From Doryteuthis pealeii (taxonomy: Eukaryota; Mollusca; Cephalopoda; Myopsida; Loliginidae): a DNA stretch of 64,000 bases. Shown piece by piece: positions 58,145-64,000 of this stretch; the first letter of the stretch is position 1; every line of letters begins with the position of its first letter. The stretch covers positions 72,591,015 to 72,655,014 of the forward strand of contig CM042150.1 in the NCBI GenBank assembly GCA_023376005.1, written 5' to 3'. The translations under genes were made by a program, and so were the position numbers. The notes under the pieces were generated by a model. That model saw only the letters and a list, made by a program, of their open reading frames with translations, was not told where the DNA came from and ran no database searches.

Positions 58145-58340
58145 TGTCTAGCTCGGGCGCCAGATTGAAGAATTTTGATCGGTTATGTTAGTTCCTTCTG
58201 TTGGAATATATTTGGATATAAGGTGTGCTCTAATTCCCCACCTGGATTTATAGACTAGCCAGGGCCACATGAATTGTTCCTGCAGCCAATCATTAACCAT
58301 ACTGTGCGGAAGACACACTATTTAAACCCCTCCCACTGGT
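58145..58340 (-). mobile_element. gypsy LTR with TATA-like box, then primer-binding site
   Basis: On the minus strand the polypurine-like agtgggagggg (about 58342-58332) is followed by tgtgtcttccgcacag (about 58322), a possible LTR start. CTATAAATCC follows near 58248, then ...ttcttcaatc and TGGCGCCCGAGC at 58162-58151. The last matches the well-known site complementary to tRNA-Lys 3' ends. The LTR is thus about 155 bp. It lies downstream of a pol tail (58685-58560) and upstream of sequence that could be an element start. Confidence 0.6.
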
Positions 58341-58559
58341 CATAATTACAATTACGCTCACTGAGGATAGACATAGGATTACCAGATCTTTACCAATACT
58401 CAGGAAGGACTTATACGATTACCAGAGTAACCAAAGGATTCATTATCGAGGGACTCTTTACCAGGAATCCAATTCCACTGGACAAGCACTCCTGTTTTAA
58501 GGGAAAAGGATGGCCCATAAAAACTTAACACCTTCATGTTGGAGATCAGTTAATCTGTT

Positions 58560-58690
58560 ACCTGGGGGAGCTAAGTCTCTCAGTGAACCTGTAGTTTCAT
58601 GTCCATCTCGCAAGCATACGTGTGCATAATTAGGGTTAGCCTCGAGTAGATCAACTTCGTCCACTAGGTACCACTTAAATACGTTACGTG
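58560..58690 (-). pseudogene. gypsy polyprotein C-terminal fragment
   Basis: The minus strand reads VFKWYLVDEVDLLEANPNYA then HVCLRDGHETTGSLRDLAPP, the end of a CsRn1/Mag-like gypsy integrase. It corresponds to NEVELIEANPHYA at 32.3 kb. Upstream (58700-59000) the integrase core is not recognisable, so the element is truncated or rearranged. Confidence 0.75.
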
Positions 58691-59009
58691 ATCAGTTTAG
58701 GCCATATTGAAGGAAGAAACAAATATTTTTGAACTTTTTTTTAAAATCGCGCAAAAAAGAAATAACGAACATGTTTGAGATACACCTAACTAAACAGCGC
58801 TGGATAGCGTCTTTAGTTATGTTATTAACTGGTTCATTGGGAGGTTTCGGATCTTTCAACATAATACCCCCTCGCCAGTTAGACCCCATTAGAGATGATC
58901 AAACTCTAATGCGCCACCTTAACGTTAACAGAAAAAAAAAACTAGCTTTAAATGGAGTTTTGCCAATACATATGTTGGCTTCTGTACATCTGATTAGTTA
59001 AAGCCAATC

Positions 59010-59610
59010 AGCGTTCAGAGTAGATGTTAAAAACAGGTTCATGTGGTTAAGACATTTTTTTTTATAATTCATTGGCATTGACCTAGCGGTAAGTAGATCA
59101 TTTTTTTTACAATAAGAAAATAACAAAGACAGTTAAGTTAACTGAGGCAAACGGGGTATATTTAATGGAGAAGAGAAAAACAAAACAAAAAAAAAAACAA
59201 TGCATGAATATGTGAGACAGAAAGGAATATAAGTAATAAGTAACTTGATTTTAACTATTAAATTTTACCAATCTAGAAAGATACAAAAAAATTTTTTTTA
59301 ATTTTATTTTTATTTTTTTACGATGGTTGAAATTGATTATGGGATTCAAGTTTTGAAATTTTTGAAAAGCAATGCGATTGACTGAAAGCATATACACTTG
59401 GTAAAGAAGAAAAAGAAAATTAAAATTAAATTCAGATGAAAATGAAGTGTAAGAAATGTGTTTGTCAAAACTCGTTTAACAATTGTGTAAAGTAAATAAT
59501 TGTCTATTAGTTATAATATTTTGTTGGTCAAAAGTGAATACTGGATTAAAAGCTTAAGTACATCTTGAAAATTGAATTAAACTGACTAAGCCAAAAGTCA
59601 ATTCGGCGAA
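59010..59610. other. AT-rich interval, nothing supported
   Basis: A/T homopolymers and short purine-rich tracts. No gene or element end is seen. Confidence 0.5.
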
Positions 59611-59617
59611 TTGCAAC

Positions 59618-61560
59618 TCAAGAATTTTGGATTAATTGTAAAAAAAAAAAAAAAAAAACTGCTTGAAATCTAATTGGGATTTTCTTGGGTATTTTTTTCC
59701 ATGTACTATTTCTCTTTAAGCATTTTGCACTTCTTTCAACTGTGTCAGTAAGTGATTTAAGTGCAATCCTTTTTTGGGCTCCGACAAGTCTGATATCTGA
59801 TAAACCTTTACACACTGATCTTGCCATAAATCCCCTTGAACCTACTTCAATTGGGAGGCCTGATGCCTTCCAGCTGTTGGTTTGGCATTACGCCAGAAGC
59901 TCATCATACCTTGATTTCTTCATTTCGTGGACCTCTAATATATGTTCTTCCCATGGGATTGTTAACTCCCACAATACAATTGTTTTTATCCTATTTGAGA
60001 AAAATATCAAATCTGGCTGCAAGGTTGTTTGTAAAATGTGGTCAGGAAAAAACAATCTCGGTCAGGTCGACCCTTAAGGCGACAGGATGCTTGGTCTGGG
60101 CTTCTTTGCATCTCTGGGCTTCATGTCAGCTTTGATGAACCCAATCACGGTCTTCTCTGGGTTAAGTTTATTAGTCTGGATGGCAGTACAGAGTATATCA
60201 GCTATCACTCTTAGAATCTGGTTGTGCCTCCATCTATAGCGTCCTTCCGCAAGTGCTGTTGGGCAGCTACTTAGGATATGTTTCAGTGTCCAGATACGTT
60301 TGCATAATGGGCATAGTGCAGACTCCGTTTTGTTCCATATGCTGAGGTTTGCAGGGCCAGGGAGGATATCATATATTGATGTAATTAAAAAATTGATGTT
60401 TGCATAGTCGTGCCATATGTCTGACCATTTAATTTTCCGTTGCATTATAGAGTCCTATTTCGTCCAAGCCCCTTGTTGTTTTAACCCCACCATTTTAGCT
60501 AGTCTTTGTTCATCCACTCCCTTACATACCTCATCCTGTATGAGATTACATCTTTCTTTTGCTGTGGCCTTATCCATCGGAATAGTTGGGAAAAACCCTA
60601 GACCAGTGTGCTCTTACTCTGAGTCATTCTTTTGCTGTTTGTAACTCTCTAGATGCCCTCCATTTTTTGCATGAACAGCCCCAGCCACTTTTGATGTCTT
60701 ATATAGTAATGCTGTTCTTACTTTAGTGACCTTAAAATCTTCAATTAGGCTTCTGAAGGAAAGTTGCAGTGCGTTAGAATTTCCATAAATGCAACGCTGC
60801 TGAGGCACTTCGGTAGGCCCAACCATCTCTGCAATCTTGAGTTCTCTATATGAACCATTGTGAACTCATAGATGGACATGGGCCAAATTATTTTCGGGAG
60901 GATTGTATGCTGGTAGATCCAGGCTTTAAAGCGACCAGGTAGACCGGATTTATCCACTTTAATTAACCATTTTTCTTTGTATTGCCACAGTGTCTCATAG
61001 GGAGTGATCTATGCATTTGCCCAGACTCTTTATAGGGTTTTCTTGAATTGTTGGGATAAATTCCCCTGACAATCTGAAACGCTCTTCTTGTTGTGTTTTC
61101 CCCTTCTTAAACACAAGTAACCGAGACTTTGATTGTGGCCCACATAATAAGCTTTTCTAGACCTTTTAATAACCATCTTGCGCCAATCATGGACGTGGTA
61201 GTTATTGTCATATCGTCCATATATGCATTCCAACTCTGCTGTTTTTGTTATTAAATTAATAGCTAATATAAATAAGATAGCTGAGATGGTGTAGTCTGTT
61301 ATAATGCACCTCTCTAAATTATGCCAAGATGATGTTGACTCTTTTAAAACCGTTTTCATTTTGAAGGCTTGATAGTAATCCAGAATTATTTGGGATATCT
61401 TGTTGGGGATATGGTACCATTTAAGCGCTTCTTCCACAAGCTTATGGGAAATGGATCCATAGGCATTTTTTTTTTAGATCCAACCATATTACTGCCAGAT
61501 CACCTTTGTTCACCTTGGCTTCTCTCAACAACTGTGATATGACTCCTGTGTGCTCCATAC
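59618..61560 (-). pseudogene. LINE with reverse transcriptase and restriction-like endonuclease
   Basis: On the minus strand: NAYGSISHKLVEEALKWYHI (RT motif A region, about 61480-61420), SSWHNLERCIITDYTIS, AYMDDMTITTTSMIGARWLL (catalytic MDD, about 61215), SGLPGRFKAWIYQHTILPKI, RWLGLPK and WSDIWHDYANINFLITSIYD. The zinc-knuckle region CPLCKRIWTLKHILSSC follows (about 60330-60280), then RYRWRHNQILRVI, TTLQPDLIFFS, WELTIPWEEH (PD...E restriction-like nuclease) and ARSVCKGLSDI near 59820. The order zinc knuckle then nuclease after RT is that of R2/NeSL/Utopia-type LINEs. Frameshifts and stops disable it, although several catalytic words survive. The 5' part is absent upstream of about 61560. Confidence 0.85.
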
Positions 61561-61569
61561 ATCCTCGAA

Positions 61570-62040
61570 TACCTGTTCACTCTGTTTTCAAAACATACCA
61601 AATTTGTGGATACACATTTTGGTAAAATTAAAAACAATCTTCTTAATAAAGATTAGATGTTTTCTTTATAATTCATCATCATTATCATTACTCTCACATT
61701 TAGATAAGAAATATCACTATGGTAACAAAGTCTCAAGGCAAAAATGTCATACCTGCAGGGCAGTTTATTGTGCACCTTTCACCTCCATTTTCTGTAGAAC
61801 TAGCAATTCACAGAGCTTTTTGAAGCCTTGTTCAATTGTGTCCTTATTTTTTATGGAACATGGGTGGATAATGCAGAGTCTGTTGGCTGATATCAATTCC
61901 CAATTAAATAACTTTCGAAGCTGAAATTATATAAATATACATACATACATATATAGTGTTGGATTGCCATTTTAACCTTTCCATTGCAGTGGCATTAGTA
62001 ATTTATCCAAGAGTGCTCAATATATTATAAACAGAGCTAA
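61570..62040. other. interval upstream of the LINE fragment
   Basis: A 124-codon plus ORF (61550-61924) overlaps the antisense of the LINE's upstream part and is not protein-like. A (CATA)n run lies at about 61935-61955. Confidence 0.4.
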
Positions 62041-62044
62041 AACA

Positions 62045-62219
62045 ATCGTGGAAAAATTATGGGTTTACTATGGTTTTGATCTATACAATCTCTTCTGGAT
62101 CCTACATTATATTAGACTAAGTTATTACTCATTAACTTCAATGTAGTTTAATATAATGTAGGGTCCTGAACAAATTGTATAGGTCGAAAGTGTGGTAGAC
62201 CCATAATCATTTCTACAAT

Positions 62220-62222
<3 letters not shown>
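62045..62222. mobile_element. foldback MITE-like inverted repeat
   Basis: The left arm (about 62052-62115, attatgggtttac... tacaatct ... ggatcctacattatatta) pairs imperfectly with the right arm (about 62148-62215, taatataatgtagggtcc ... tgtatagg ... gtagacccataat). Arms are about 65-70 bp with a short spacer. The right end abuts a (TA)n tract, a common landing site. No coding capacity. Confidence 0.7.
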
Positions 62223-62263
<41 letters not shown>

Positions 62264-62272
62264 CACACACTT
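62222..62272. repeat. (TA)n microsatellite
   Basis: A ta run of about 35 nt, followed by atacacacac. Confidence 0.9.
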
Positions 62273-62289
62273 TCAATAAGAAAGAAAAA

Positions 62290-63080
62290 CATAACAAACC
62301 ATCATTTGGATATTATAAATTTGTTTTGACCAGAAATCAATAGATGAGCCCAGTTTCATCAGACAATTTTTTGTTTTTGTCAGGGTGGAAGAAATGACAT
62401 CACATCATGTAAGATAATTCAATAATTAACAATATTGTTTTAAAAATAAGATATAAATGAGGTGATTTGTTAAATTGATATTTCAAATTAAAAAAAAAAA
62501 ACATACAAAAATCAAATAAATATAGTATGTAAATCTAAAATAATTTTTTAATTTTTATTTTTTTGTAATATGTAAAATTCAATAGATGATTTTTAAAAAT
62601 GATATAATTAAATCAAAGCATAGCTGATCGAATATCAAATTATTATGGTAAGAAATATTGAAACATATTTTTCTTTAAAGGTTTGAATGTGCTTAAAAGT
62701 TGAAAATCAAATTACAGTATTGATTTTGGTACAAATACAGAATAGCATGCAAGAGATAATATCATTAGAATCACATTTTACATGCAAATAGCATCAGATC
62801 ACGGAAACTCCCGAAATAACCCTTATTGGAGCTGTCTCAAAGGTTTCGGGTATTTCCATGAAATGTAATGCATTTTATGCGTAATCTAATGACATCATCT
62901 CTTGTGCACCATTCTGCATTAGTATTTATTTGTATATCTAATATTAAAACTAATAAATTAACATGATTATTTTATAAACAGTGGCTAAAATGAACTGTTT
63001 TGAATTTGTTTACATTTTTTGAGCAGCAGACCCCGAATATTTTAGAATTTATTCAATTAATATCATATTTCAAAGTGAAA
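62290..63080. other. AT-rich interval, nothing supported
   Basis: No ORF or element recognised. At 62750-62900 a sequence rich in catcagat/atgacatca words might be a diverged inverted pair (agcatgcaagagataatatcattag versus ctaatgacatcatctcttgtgc), enclosing about 100 bp. Confidence 0.35.
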
Positions 63081-63085
63081 AAACG

Positions 63086-63126
<41 letters not shown>
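63086..63126. repeat. (TA)n microsatellite
   Basis: A pure ta run of about 40 nt. The tyrosine/isoleucine ORF through it is an artefact. Confidence 0.95.
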
Positions 63127-63130
<4 letters not shown>

Positions 63131-63439
63131 TTTGGAGGTTGATTTTGAAGCCTATCACAATGCAGGTGTAAAGAAAAAAAAAAAAAAAAAATACAGTAAC
63201 AATGGTGTTGTGTGTTAACCTGTATTTTATTCTTGAATTTTCAGGATAAAATCTCTTTTTCAGAAGATCACTGGAACTGAAGTAGTCTAGTTATGGCATT
63301 TCTATTTAAATTAATTTTTTTTTTTTGAAAATGATGGTATTTTTTATATAACTGTATTCTTCAGTTCCATGTTTACGTGAATGCGGGGTTTTTTTTTGTA
63401 CCTGTGCGTATGTTGTCATGCGTGTGTCCATGAAAATGC

Positions 63440-63720
63440 GTGTTGTCTCACATCTCACAAACCATCCGAGTGAGACGGACAAGGCATGCTGGACACTGCT
63501 GGAGAAGAAAGGACAAGCTCATAAGCAGCGTTCTCCTGTGGAAGCCAACACATGGACATGCTAATGTGGGCCACCCATCAAGGACCTACATTGACCAACT
63601 ATGTGAGGATGCTGGATGCTGCACAGAGGACCTCCCTAGGGCAATGAATGATAGGGAAAGTTGGCGAGAGATTGTCATGGATATTCGTGCTAATTGCGCA
63701 AGATGATGATGATTTGTTCA
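63440..63720 (+). pseudogene. 5'-truncated RTE-type LINE 3' end
   Basis: An open frame reads SHISQTIRVRRTRHAGHCWR, RKDKLISSVLLWKPTHGHA, GHPSRTYIDQLCEDAGCCTE, DLPRAMNDRESWREIVMDI, RANCAR and a stop. It ends in gatgatgatgat (63704-63715), the short tandem tail typical of RTE insertions. This is the C-terminus of the endonuclease-reverse transcriptase whose thumb region is at 53160-53560. The near-intact frame points to a fairly young, 5'-truncated insertion. 63725-64000 shows nothing further. Confidence 0.85.
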
Positions 63721-64000
63721 ACTCAATAATTTGTATGTATAATTTATTTTTTACTTTGGTGTATCTAAGTTTGCAGTCTAACATATCATTTATTGAATTT
63801 GGATTGGAAATTTTTACAATACATGTTATCTAAATGATTAATATTCCCAACTGAATTCTTACTGAGACTATGCTGTTTCATATTAACAAGTTATTTCTAA
63901 TTTCAAGAAAAACAATATATTTTTCATTTGGTTTACTTTTTACATCTGGTCCATATTCTATAAAACCAAAGCTACTGAAAGCATATGTTGACTTTATGAA

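Noticed and set aside
1..64000. CRISPR arrays, bacterial operons, ribosome-binding sites
   Set aside because: No regularly spaced identical repeats of CRISPR type. The window is eukaryotic in every respect visible.

Overview
This is eukaryotic nuclear DNA with a repeat-rich, gene-poor layout. It is mostly AT-rich intergenic or intronic sequence packed with decayed transposable elements, microsatellites and hairpins. I see no operons, no cellular rRNA or tRNA genes and no convincing intact host gene. The element set (Ty3/gypsy pol fragments of several lineages, a Tx1/L1-like LINE, a LINE with a restriction-like endonuclease, RTE-type LINE fragments, a GVQW3-like mariner, tRNA-derived SINEs) suggests a metazoan, most likely a lophotrochozoan, with a mollusc such as a cephalopod as best guess. 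That taxonomic call rests on remembered similarity of the protein families and was not tested.

Layout. 0-1 kb: gypsy gag relic (minus) with a primer-binding-like site. 1.9-7.5 kb: LTR-like DNA, an unrecognised ORF and an unusually dense series of short perfect hairpins. 8.4-10.9 kb: a decayed multicopy coding family and an unknown 154-codon ORF. 12-14 kb: microsatellites, a second hairpin array and a polypurine tract. 14-19.4 kb: AT-rich, no genes seen. 19.4-20.2 kb: gypsy RNase H/integrase relic (minus), then a G-rich degenerate tandem block to 21.4 kb. 22.4-28.1 kb: a nearly full-length but broken Tx1/L1-like LINE (minus). 28.2-28.5 kb: a perfect spacer-less 322-bp palindrome at its 5' side. 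30-34 kb: SINE, inverted repeat, internally deleted gypsy pol (minus) and a short LTR. 35.2 kb: unknown ORF. 36-38.5 kb: AT-rich. 38.5-40.5 kb: relic of a second multicopy coding family (plus). 40.9-43.3 kb: gypsy PR/RT (plus) split by a mariner (minus). 45-47.8 kb: LTR, a second gag relic and a third hairpin-rich LTR-like block. 49.6-52.6 kb: a nearly complete gypsy pol (minus) split by a foldback element, a second copy of which lies at 55.5-55.9 kb. 53.2-53.6 kb: RTE reverse transcriptase fragment. 58.1-58.7 kb: gypsy pol tail, LTR and primer-binding site (minus). 59.6-61.6 kb: LINE with intact YMDD and a restriction-like endonuclease (minus). 62-62.2 kb: foldback MITE. 63.4-63.7 kb: 5'-truncated RTE 3' end (plus).

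The coding pieces do not form a pathway. They are layers of independent insertions, and nesting (mariner inside gypsy; foldback element inside gypsy, with frame continuity across the insertion site) gives relative ages. The strongest unexplained signals are the dense hairpin arrays (1.9-2.1, 5.6-7.4, 13.5-13.8, 47.4-47.8 kb), the nested foldback element carrying a hammerhead-like core word, and the large perfect palindrome.
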